Assembly: GCA_963835525.1 (NCBI GenBank)
Contig: CAWIFM010000001.1
Span: 620,001-684,000 of the forward strand
Source: DASSUW01 sp963835525
Lineage (GTDB): Bacteria; Actinomycetota; Thermoleophilia; Solirubrobacterales; Solirubrobacteraceae
Direction of reading: 5' to 3'
Length of the DNA: 64,000 bases
Part shown: piece by piece, positions 17,943-25,249 of the stretch
How positions within the stretch are numbered: the first letter of the stretch is position 1
Layout: each line of letters starts with the position of its first letter
The notes under the pieces: model-generated
What the model saw: the letters and a program-made list of their open reading frames with translations, nothing else
What the model was told of the DNA's origin: nothing
Database searches by the model: none
Translations under genes and position numbers: made by a program

Positions 17943-18965
17943 ATGGGGCTCGAGGAGTTCTGGTTCGTCCTGATCGCTGTCCTCTGGGGCGGCTACTTCC
18001 TGCTCGAGGGGTTCGACTTCGGGGTCGGGATGCTGCTCCCGGCCCTCCCCCGCGATGAGCGCGAGCGCGGCCTGATGTTCGAATCGATCGGACCGGTGTG
18101 GGACGGCAACGAGGTGTGGCTGGTGGTCGCAGCCGGCGCGACATTCGCCGCCTTCCCGGCCTGGTACGCGACGATGTTCTCCGGCTTCTACATCGCGCTG
18201 CTGCTGATCCTCGTACTGCTGATCGTGCGCGTCGTCTCGTTCGAGTGGCGCGGGAAGCACGACTCCCGGCGCTGGCGGGCCGGCTGGCTGTGGGCGAACA
18301 CGATTGGAAGCGCCGGCGCCGCGTTCATCTGGGGAGTGGCGCTGGCGAACCTCGTCCACGGTCTGCCCCTGGACTCCTCGCACGTCTACACCGGCGACTT
18401 CCTCGACCTGTTCAGCCCCTACACGGTCCTCGCGGGACTCGCGGTGGTGGCCATCTTCGCGGCCCACGGAGCGACGTACCTGACGCTGCGGATGTCCGGA
18501 GACTTCCGCGATCGGGCGGCCGCGACGGGCAGGCGCCTGTCGGTGCCCGCCGCGATCCTCGGCATCGCGATCGTCGCCTGGACCGTCGTCGTCGCCCACG
18601 ATCGCAACAGCCGGGGCATCCTCCCGACGGCCGTTCCCGCGGCGCTGACCGCGCTCGCGCTGCTCCTGGCCGCGCTGCTCATACGCGCGCGCCGCGAGGG
18701 CTGGGCGTTCGCGGCGACGGGCGCCGGCGCGGTCGGCTTCGTCGCGACGATCTTCACCGGCTTGTATCCGCGCGTGCTCGTCTCGCACCCGGTCTTCGAC
18801 AACAGCCTCACGATCGCCAACGCCGCGGCCGGGCACTACGCGCTCCAGGTCATAACGGTCGTCGCCGCGATCTGCACCCCGCTCGTGCTGCTCTACCAGG
18901 GCTGGACCTACTACGTGTTCCGCAGGCGACTGGGTGGGGAGGAGATCCGCCCTCCCATCGGCTAG
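17943..18965 (+). CDS. cydB: Cytochrome bd oxidase subunit II
   Basis: A 340-residue protein with eight or nine helices. It begins EEFWFVLIAVLWGGYFLLEG followed by FDFGVGMLLP, then SIGPVWDGNEVWLVVAAGAT, both diagnostic of CydB. The C-terminal YPRVLVSHPVFDNSLTIANA is also typical. Partner of CydA in the oxidase. The start follows the cydA stop by one base. Its end overlaps the convergent AI-2E gene by 4 bp, so the respiratory chain of genes ends here. cydD is elsewhere (position 1468 and down). Confidence 0.95.
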   Translation: MGLEEFWFVLIAVLWGGYFLLEGFDFGVGMLLPALPRDERERGLMFESIGPVWDGNEVWLVVAAGATFAAFPAWYATMFSGFYIALLLILVLLIVRVVSFEWRGKHDSRRWRAGWLWANTIGSAGAAFIWGVALANLVHGLPLDSSHVYTGDFLDLFSPYTVLAGLAVVAIFAAHGATYLTLRMSGDFRDRAAATGRRLSVPAAILGIAIVAWTVVVAHDRNSRGILPTAVPAALTALALLLAALLIRARREGWAFAATGAGAVGFVATIFTGLYPRVLVSHPVFDNSLTIANAAAGHYALQVITVVAAICTPLVLLYQGWTYYVFRRRLGGEEIRPPIG

Positions 18966-20158
18966 CCGGCCTCAGCCGGGGCGGCCGCGGGAGACGGCGC
19001 CGCCGCCGCCGCCGCGGTCTCGGCCTCAGCCTCCGTGCGGGCGCGCGCGAGGTCGGCGGAGATCTTCACGGCCGCCGACGTCAGGGGCGCGGCGACGATC
19101 AGCCCGATCGTCCCGAAGAGGGCGCCGCCCGCGATCGTCACGATCAGGACGGCGAGCGGGTGGATCCCCAGCGCGGCGCCGTACGCGATCGGCTGGATCA
19201 GCTGCTGCAGCGCCCCGTTGGCGAGCAGCACGACGACGCCCATGGTGATCGCCGTCGACGTGCCCTCGGCGCCGAGCGCCAGCAGGACCGTAAAGGCGCC
19301 CGCCGTCCACGCCCCGATGTAGGGGATGTACGCCGCGACGAAGTTCACGACGGCGATCGAGCCGGCGAGCGGAACGCCCAGCACGAGGGCGCCGAGCCCG
19401 ATGACGATGCCGTTGAAGGCGGCGACCGCCGTCACGCCGGCGAAGTAGCCCCGCATCGAGCCGATCGTGCGCTTGCTGACCGTGCGGGCGACCGGCCGCG
19501 GGACGCCGAGGTGACGCTCGAGCCAGCTTCTGATCTGCGGTCCGTCCTTGAGCAGGAAGAACAGGCTGAGCACGGTGAAGGAGAGGAAGATCGCGAGCGA
19601 GGCCAGTTCCTCGATGCCCTTGCCGAGGCCGGTGATCAGGAACTGGAACGCGCTGCCGATCGAGCCGCTTGCGTCGCTCTTGGCGTTCGCCGCGGTCTGC
19701 GAGCTCACGCCGAGATCCTTGAGGGTGCTCTCGAGCTTGTTCGCCGCACTCTGAAGCTGGGAGTTGATCTCACCCGACTGTCCCGAGATGCCGCTGAGGA
19801 CCAGCAGGGCGAGCGCCCCGCCGGCCGCCACGATCAGCAGCAGGACGATCCCGGCACCCGCCCCGCGCGGCACCCGGTGACGCTTGAGCCACGCGACGAG
19901 CGGCGCAAGCACCGAGGCGAGGAGAGCGGCCGTGACCACGGGGACGACGATCGTCTGCGTGAGCGAGAGCAGCCACACCATGGCTACCAGCAGCGCGGCG
20001 ACGCCGACCAGCAGCCACGACATCACGCCGAGGTCGCGCAGCCAGCTGGGCGCCGCGAAGATCCCCGCGAGCTCGCCGGGCTCGAGCTCGACGAACTCGG
20101 TCTCGCCGTTGCCGCCCTGCTCGCGCACCCGGCGGCGCGTGGGTCTGAGCTTCCGCAT
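18962..20158 (-). CDS. AI-2E family transporter
   Basis: A 398-residue polytopic protein of the AI-2E/PerM family. Two helices follow the start (VMSWLLVGVAALLVAMVWLL, then SLTQTIVVPVVTAALLASVL). A periplasmic-like helical insert (residues about 125-175) and the conserved FNGIVIGLGALVLGVPLAG and NFVAAYIPYIGAWTAG follow, ending with IGLIVAAPLTSAAVKI. Despite the family name, most members export other substrates or ions; no quorum-sensing partner is present. An alanine-rich tail closes the protein. The ATG at 20158 is 33 nt from the dyad element shared with the MFS gene on the other strand. Confidence 0.85.
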   Translation of the reverse strand: MRKLRPTRRRVREQGGNGETEFVELEPGELAGIFAAPSWLRDLGVMSWLLVGVAALLVAMVWLLSLTQTIVVPVVTAALLASVLAPLVAWLKRHRVPRGAGAGIVLLLIVAAGGALALLVLSGISGQSGEINSQLQSAANKLESTLKDLGVSSQTAANAKSDASGSIGSAFQFLITGLGKGIEELASLAIFLSFTVLSLFFLLKDGPQIRSWLERHLGVPRPVARTVSKRTIGSMRGYFAGVTAVAAFNGIVIGLGALVLGVPLAGSIAVVNFVAAYIPYIGAWTAGAFTVLLALGAEGTSTAITMGVVVLLANGALQQLIQPIAYGAALGIHPLAVLIVTIAGGALFGTIGLIVAAPLTSAAVKISADLARARTEAEAETAAAAAAPSPAAAPAEAG

Positions 20159-20191
20159 GCCCGCATCCTGCGTGCCGGGCGCCGGCTCCGC

Positions 20192-20210
20192 CTCATGCCG
20201 ATCGGATGAT
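20192..20210. promoter_or_regulatory. 19-bp dyad element, copy 6 (AI-2E / MFS)
   Basis: CTCATGCC-GAT-CGGATGAT is placed with exact symmetry: 33 nt separate it from the AI-2E ATG on one side and 33 nt from the MFS ATG on the other. Confidence 0.6.
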
Positions 20211-20243
20211 GCGACGCCCTAGGCCGCCGGTGAGGCTGACGCC

Positions 20244-21833
20244 ATGACCCAGGCCGCTCCGCCCCGCGCCGGGCTGGTGCTCGTCGCGCTGATCCTCGTC
20301 GCCGGCGTCGCCAACCTGAACCTCTCGGTCGCCAACGTCGCGCTGCCCGACATCGGCCGGCACTTCGACTCGTCGCAGACGATGCTCGACCTGATCGCGG
20401 TCGGCTACTCGCTCGGCCTGGCGGGCACCGTCCTCTACCTGGGCGCGCTCGGCGACCGCTACGGGCGCAAGATGATGCTGCTGCTGGGCCTCGCGCTTTC
20501 GGTTCCCGCGTGTCTGCTGGCCGCCCTCGCGCCGAGTGACGTCGTGCTCTTCGGGGCGCGGGTGCTCGGCGGCGTGTCGGCGGGGATGGCCTATCCCACG
20601 ACGCTCGCGCTGATCACCGCGCTGTGGTCGGGGCCGGGCAGGACGAAGGCGATCGCTCTGTGGTCCGCGCTCGGCGGCGCGATCGCGTCGCTCGGGCCCC
20701 TCATCGCCGGCGGCCTGCTCGAGCAGTTCGACTGGGGCTCGGTGTTCATCATCACGCTCCCGCTGGTGGTGGTGGCGTTCCCGATGGCGGCGCGCCTCGT
20801 GCCCGCCCACGTCAACGAGTCGACGGAGCCGGTGGACAACTTCGGCGGTGTCCTCTCGATCCTCCTCGTCGCGGCGCTGATCCTGGCGATCAACTTCGCC
20901 CCGGTGCCCGGCAAGGGGGATCTGGCGCTCGTGCTGGCGGGGATCACCGTCGTCGCGCTGATTGCCTTCCTCCTCCGCCAGCGCCGCGCTGGCAACCCGC
21001 TCTACGACCTGCACGTCGCCGCCCGCCGGGTCTTCTGGGTCGCGGCGGTCGCGGGGATCATCGTGTTCGGCTCGCTGATGGGCGCAGCGTTCATCAGCCA
21101 GCAGTACCTCCAGAACGTGCTGTCGTACTCGACTCTCGGCGCCGGCGCGGCGTTCCTGCCGGCGATCGTGTTCATGGTGCTCGTCGCTCCGCGCTCGGCC
21201 AAGCTGGTCGAGGCCCGGGGCGCCCGCTTCACGCTGCTGTGCGGGTACGTGTCGCTGCTGCTCGCGTTCGGCTGGATGTTGCTGCTGTGGCAGGAGGGCA
21301 GCGCGTACTGGGAGATCGGGCTCGCGTATGCGTTCATCGGGATCGGCGTAGGGTTCGCCGGCACGCCGGCGTCGCATTCGCTGACCGGCTCGGTGCCCGT
21401 ACGGCGCGCGGGGATGGCGTCGGGCACCGCCGACCTGCAGCGTGACCTCGGCGGCGCGATCATGCAGTCGATCTTCGGCGCGCTGCTCACCGCCGGGTAC
21501 GCCGCGGCCGCCGCGGCGGCGATCACCGCCTCGAACGACCAGGTGAACGAGAGCGTCCAGAACCAGCTCACGAAGTCGTTCGCCGGCGCGGAGGCGATCG
21601 CGCAGCAGTACCCGCAGAACGCGAGTCAGATCACGGCGGCGGCCAAGCAATCGTTCCTCGACGGAGCCGACTGGGCGTACACCGCCGGCCTCGTCGCGGT
21701 GCTGCTCGGGGCGGTGCTCGTCTTCTTCCTCTTCCCGCGCAGGGACGCCGAGCAGCAGCTGCTCGAGAGCTACGCCGCCGAGGACGCCGTCCCGCGCTCA
21801 GACGCTACTTGCGCAGCGTCGACCACCAGGTGA
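20244..21833 (+). CDS. MFS transporter, DHA2 (14-helix) family
   Basis: A 529-residue proton-driven exporter. Helix 1 begins LVLVALILVAGVANLNLSVA, and the loop 2-3 motif is LGDRYGRKMMLLLGLAL. The length fits the 14-helix DHA2 group of drug or metabolite efflux pumps (EmrB/QacA type). A soluble loop of polar residues (about 435-475, NQLTKSFAGAEAIAQQYPQN) sits before the last helix, as in several actinobacterial members. Substrate unknown. The start has a GAGG site about 10 nt upstream. The 3' end overlaps the convergent small membrane-protein gene by 29 bp. Confidence 0.85.
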   Translation: MTQAAPPRAGLVLVALILVAGVANLNLSVANVALPDIGRHFDSSQTMLDLIAVGYSLGLAGTVLYLGALGDRYGRKMMLLLGLALSVPACLLAALAPSDVVLFGARVLGGVSAGMAYPTTLALITALWSGPGRTKAIALWSALGGAIASLGPLIAGGLLEQFDWGSVFIITLPLVVVAFPMAARLVPAHVNESTEPVDNFGGVLSILLVAALILAINFAPVPGKGDLALVLAGITVVALIAFLLRQRRAGNPLYDLHVAARRVFWVAAVAGIIVFGSLMGAAFISQQYLQNVLSYSTLGAGAAFLPAIVFMVLVAPRSAKLVEARGARFTLLCGYVSLLLAFGWMLLLWQEGSAYWEIGLAYAFIGIGVGFAGTPASHSLTGSVPVRRAGMASGTADLQRDLGGAIMQSIFGALLTAGYAAAAAAAITASNDQVNESVQNQLTKSFAGAEAIAQQYPQNASQITAAAKQSFLDGADWAYTAGLVAVLLGAVLVFFLFPRRDAEQQLLESYAAEDAVPRSDATCAASTTR

Positions 21834-22119
21834 ACAGGTCCAGCAGCAACGCGAAGCCGACGAACACCCACTCGGCGCCGTAGACCCGGTCGGAGTAGAT
21901 GCCCCACATCATCATGTAGGTGATCGTGGTCCAGGGCAGCAGGAAGAAGCCGAGCACCCAGACCACCCAGCCCGAGAAGGCGTCGATGAGCAGGTCCCAG
22001 CTGAAGATCGCGAAGCCGAGGATGAAGAGCCGCGGCCAGAAGAGCAGCGAGCCGATGATCACGAGCTCGATCGCCCGTCCCGGCGAGACCCCCTCGGAGC
22101 CTGATCCGCGCGTTGCCAT
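21805..22119 (-). CDS. Small four-helix membrane protein
   Basis: A 104-residue protein with tryptophan-rich hydrophobic segments (LVIIGSLLFWPRLFILGFAI, WVVWVLGFFLLPWTTITYMM, WVFVGFALLLDLFTW). It resembles small actinobacterial membrane proteins with no assigned role. The ATG at 22119 lies 35 nt from the dyad copy at 22155-22173. It follows the receiver-only gene on the same strand with a 45-bp gap, so both may be transcribed together as well as from the internal dyad promoter. Confidence 0.6.
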   Translation of the reverse strand: MATRGSGSEGVSPGRAIELVIIGSLLFWPRLFILGFAIFSWDLLIDAFSGWVVWVLGFFLLPWTTITYMMMWGIYSDRVYGAEWVFVGFALLLDLFTWWSTLRK

Positions 22120-22154
22120 GCGCCGGCATGCTCATCGGCGCGGCGACGCGCCGC

Positions 22155-22173
22155 CTCATCCCGATCAGGTGAG
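22155..22173. promoter_or_regulatory. 19-bp dyad element, copy 7
   Basis: CTCATCCC-GAT-CAGGTGAG overlaps the stop codon of the receiver gene and lies 35 nt upstream of the small membrane-protein gene at 22119. Confidence 0.5.
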
Positions 22174-22548
22174 TCCGGCCCAGAGGCGCCGCAGGGCGCC
22201 CGGGCAGAAGTCCTGCTTGCGCAGCGTGCCGACGGCGCCACAACTGTGCGCGACGGCGCCGATGTCGTCGGGGTCCTCGAACGAGATCAGCACCACCGGC
22301 GAGTCGGAGCCGGCATCGCGCAGGCGCCGCGTCGTCTCGATGCCGTCCATCTCCGGCATCCGGACGTCCATGAGGATCAGGTCGGGCCGCAGCGACTCCG
22401 TCATGGCCAGCGCCTCGGCGCCCGACGCCGCCTCGGCGACCGCATCGAAGCCGGGCGTGGCGTCGATCACGTCGCGGGCCGCCGCGCGGAACACCGCCTG
22501 ATCGTCGACGGTCAGCACGCGCACGGAGCGACGGGGCGTCGGAGTCAT
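22165..22548 (-). CDS. Single-domain response regulator (receiver only)
   Basis: A 127-residue receiver domain with no output domain. It has the acidic pair VDDQ, the phosphoacceptor aspartate in LILMDVRMPEMDG, the switch serine in VVLISFEDP and the lysine in TLRKQDF. Such proteins act through protein-protein contacts or as phosphate sinks. The ATG at 22548 (MTPTPRRS) is chosen because the receiver fold begins a few residues later. It lies next to a NarL-type regulator and two sensor kinases, so it may compete for phosphoryl groups in that system. Confidence 0.8.
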   Translation of the reverse strand: MTPTPRRSVRVLTVDDQAVFRAAARDVIDATPGFDAVAEAASGAEALAMTESLRPDLILMDVRMPEMDGIETTRRLRDAGSDSPVVLISFEDPDDIGAVAHSCGAVGTLRKQDFCPGALRRLWAGLT

Positions 22549-22609
22549 GGCGTTGTCTGAACCTGCCACGGCTCCCACGCGCGGGCAATGGCACCCGCCT
22601 GTGTTCAGC

Positions 22610-22623
22610 GCGGGGGTGCCCGC
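22610..22623. terminator. Short GC hairpin after the NarL-type gene
   Basis: GCGGG-GGTG-CCCGC lies 5 bp beyond the minus-strand stop at 22629. There is no T-tract, so it is a weak candidate for termination or mRNA 3' protection. Confidence 0.25.
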
Positions 22624-22628
22624 ACGCG

Positions 22629-23318
22629 TCAGCTGTCGGGGGTCGTCGCTGGCGGCGCCAGCTCGGATTCCGACAGGAACATGAGCGCGGCCTTGACGCG
22701 CTTGCTGACGTCGTCCGCGAACGCGAGCCCGAGCTTGAGGAAGATCGCGTTGATGTGCTTCTCGACGGCGCGCTTGGTGAGCACGAGCGACTCGGCGATC
22801 GCCGCGTTGCTCTTGCCTTGCGCGATCTCGGCCAGGACCTGCCGCTCGCGAGGCGACAGGTCGGCCAGCGCCGAGCGCTCGATCGCCACCTTGCCCTGCA
22901 CGAGGGCGTCGACCATGCTCGGGTCGATCACGGCGCCGCCGCGCACGACCGTGTGGACCGCGTCGCGCAGCTCGGCCCGATCGTGGACCCGGTCCTTGAG
23001 CAGGTAGCCGCGGCGGTCGGAGCCCGCTTCGAGCAGCGAGAGGGCGTAGAGGGGCTCGTCGTACTGGCTGAGCACGATCACGCCGACGTCGGGATGCGTC
23101 TCGCGGAGCCGGTTGGCCACCCGGATGCCCTCGTCCGAGTGCGAGGGCGGCATCCGGATGTCTGTCAGCACCACGTCGGGACTCTCCCGCTCGACCGCGT
23201 CGAGGACCTCCGGGAAGTCACCGCAGGCGGCGACGACGTCGAACTCGGGCTCGAGCAGCTGGACGATGCCCTCACGCGTGATCAGGTTGTCGTCGGCCAC
23301 GACGACGCGCACGCTCAT
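22629..23318 (-). CDS. NarL/LuxR-type response regulator
   Basis: A 229-residue two-domain regulator. The receiver has VVVADDN, phosphoacceptor aspartate in VVLTDIRMPPSHSDEG, and GYLLKDRV. The C-terminal LuxR helix-turn-helix is LSPRERQVLAEIAQGKSNAA followed by LTKRAVEKHINAIFLKL. The DIRMPP-[ST]H-[ST]DEG wording recurs in the two other NarL-type regulators of this window, so they are a paralogous set. The ATG at 23318 is 69 bp from the divergent kinase gene, which is the likely cognate sensor. A TACAGT-like -10 lies about 10 nt before the ATG, hinting at a short or absent leader. Confidence 0.9.
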   Translation of the reverse strand: MSVRVVVADDNLITREGIVQLLEPEFDVVAACGDFPEVLDAVERESPDVVLTDIRMPPSHSDEGIRVANRLRETHPDVGVIVLSQYDEPLYALSLLEAGSDRRGYLLKDRVHDRAELRDAVHTVVRGGAVIDPSMVDALVQGKVAIERSALADLSPRERQVLAEIAQGKSNAAIAESLVLTKRAVEKHINAIFLKLGLAFADDVSKRVKAALMFLSESELAPPATTPDS

Positions 23319-23387
23319 GCGGCGACTGTACCGGCTGCCCGCGTGCCGCCCTTTGCTGTCGTGTTGCTGACAGTTAGAGTGCCCCCC

Positions 23388-25244
23388 GTGGCAACTGCGG
23401 TGACCGGCCCCGTGCCGCAGATGCAGGTCCTGAGCTTCTCGAGTCGTGCAGGCACGGCGGAGCTCGTCGGCGCCCGCGTGCCGGCGGCCGCCCAGCGGGT
23501 CGTCGCCATCGCGATCGTGCCGATGGTCGCCGTGACGTTGGCGCTCGCTCTCACCGGCGATCACCTCGCGCGGCCGGTCGCCGCCGGCCTGTACTGGAGC
23601 TACCTGACCGCCACCACGCTGGCGGTCGGCCTCGTGTGGTGCAACCGACGGCCGGCGAGCCGGTTCGGGCCGCTGCTCGTGGTGTTCGGGGTCCTGATCT
23701 GGATCATGTCGTGGCAGGGCTCCGACTGGCCGCTCCTCTTCAATCTCGGCGTGCTCGCCGAGGCGCCGGCCTGGCTGCTCACGATCTACCTGTTCCTGGC
23801 GTTCCCAATGGGGCGGATCGAGCCTCCCGCGGCGCGCTGGCCGATGTGGGGCCTGGGGATCGGCGCCCTCGTCACCTTCCTGCCGTGGGCACTTCTCTCG
23901 CCGGTCATCACCGGCGGCGGACCGCTGACGCGCTGCGCTCCGGACTGCCCGGCGAACGTCCTCCAGATCGGCTCGGATCCGAAGCTCGCCGAAGTCGCGG
24001 GCAAGGCGGAGACCTACATCGCGCTGACGCTCACCGCCGTTGTGTTCGCCCTCTACGTCATGCGCCTGCTGCGGGCGTCGAGGCCTCAGCGCCGGTCGCT
24101 CGCCGCGGTCGCCGTCACGTCGCTCCTGTTCCTGCCGGCGTGGTTCGTCTTCAACTTCAGCGCGTGGATCCTGGAGCTCGATCTCCAGACGCTCCAGACG
24201 ATGGCGTGGGGGATCGTAGGAGCGCGGATCCTCCTGCCGCTGGGCTTCCTCGTCGCGCTCCTCCAGGCCGACCACTTCGCCGGCAGGGCGCTCCGCGTCC
24301 TGCTCGAGCGGCTCGCCGCCAAGCCGTCGCCCGAGCAGTGGCGCGACTCGGTGGCCGCGGCGCTCGACGACCCGGCGCTGAAGCTCGCCTACCGCGAGCC
24401 GGCCACCGGCGCGTTCCGTGAGCCGTCCGGCCACAGCCTGACGCCGGCGGAGCTCGAGCCGCACCAGGCGTGGGTCGCCGTCGACCGCGACGGCGAGCCG
24501 GTCGCGGCGATGGTGATCGACGAGGCGTTGACGGCGGATCCGGAGCTGGTGCGCGCCGCCGCGTCGGCCACGCTGCTGGCCGTGGAGAACGGCGCGCTGG
24601 AGGGCGAGCTGCGCGCGTCACGCGCGCGCATCGTGGAGGCCGGCCATGCCGAGCGGCGGAGAATCGAGCGGGACCTGCACGACGGGGCGCAGCAGCGTCT
24701 GGTCGCGCTGCGCATGCACCTGTCGCTGGTCGGCGAGCAGCTCGGCCGCTCGCGGGAGCTCGAGACGCTGGGCGTCGAGGTCGACGAGGCGATCCACGAG
24801 CTCCGGAGCCTGGCGCACGGGGTCTATCCGCAGCTGCTCGCGCAGGCCGGTGTCGGGACGGCGCTGATGGCGGTCGCCCGGCGCTCCGGGATGCCCGTGC
24901 GCGTGCACGAGCACGGCCTGTCCAGGCACGCCGAGCCGGTCGAGATCACCGTCTACTTCTGCTGCGCCGAATGCCTCCAGAACGCGGCCAAGCACGCGGG
25001 CCCCGGCGCCTCCGTGACGATCACGCTCGGCGAGAGCGACGCCGGGGTCGAGTTCTGCGTCGAGGACGACGGCGCCGGCTTCGATCCGGCGACCGTGGAG
25101 CGGGGCTCGGGACTCACGAACCTCGCGGACCGCATCGCGGCCGTCGGTGGGACGCTGCACATCGAGTCGAGCCCAGGAGCGGGGACGCGCGTCACCGGCC
25201 GCGTGCCGGCGCGGTCGCCGCAGGAGAGCCGGACCGCCGGCTAG
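23388..25244 (+). CDS. Sensor histidine kinase (HPK7/NarX-like), paralogue A
   Basis: A 618-residue membrane kinase: several N-terminal helices, a GAF-like degenerate middle (residues about 300-400), then HisKA_3 with the phosphoacceptor histidine in ERDLHDGAQQRLVALRMHL. An HATPase domain follows with ECLQNAAKHA, DDGAGFD and GSGLTNLADRIAAVGG. The GTG at 23388 begins ATAVTGPVPQMQ; an internal ATG nearby is possible. It is divergent from the NarL-type regulator and followed by a close paralogue 5 bp downstream. The signal is unknown. An extracytoplasmic segment with CAPDCPANVLQIGS contains two cysteines that could be redox- or metal-sensitive. Confidence 0.85.
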   Translation: MATAVTGPVPQMQVLSFSSRAGTAELVGARVPAAAQRVVAIAIVPMVAVTLALALTGDHLARPVAAGLYWSYLTATTLAVGLVWCNRRPASRFGPLLVVFGVLIWIMSWQGSDWPLLFNLGVLAEAPAWLLTIYLFLAFPMGRIEPPAARWPMWGLGIGALVTFLPWALLSPVITGGGPLTRCAPDCPANVLQIGSDPKLAEVAGKAETYIALTLTAVVFALYVMRLLRASRPQRRSLAAVAVTSLLFLPAWFVFNFSAWILELDLQTLQTMAWGIVGARILLPLGFLVALLQADHFAGRALRVLLERLAAKPSPEQWRDSVAAALDDPALKLAYREPATGAFREPSGHSLTPAELEPHQAWVAVDRDGEPVAAMVIDEALTADPELVRAAASATLLAVENGALEGELRASRARIVEAGHAERRRIERDLHDGAQQRLVALRMHLSLVGEQLGRSRELETLGVEVDEAIHELRSLAHGVYPQLLAQAGVGTALMAVARRSGMPVRVHEHGLSRHAEPVEITVYFCCAECLQNAAKHAGPGASVTITLGESDAGVEFCVEDDGAGFDPATVERGSGLTNLADRIAAVGGTLHIESSPGAGTRVTGRVPARSPQESRTAG

Positions 25245-25249
25245 TGACC

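Noticed and set aside
23319..24464. Upstream extension of the NarL-type regulator frame across the kinase gene
   Set aside because: The receiver domain starts at 23318. The extension is a repetitive Arg/Glu/Asp shadow of the kinase.
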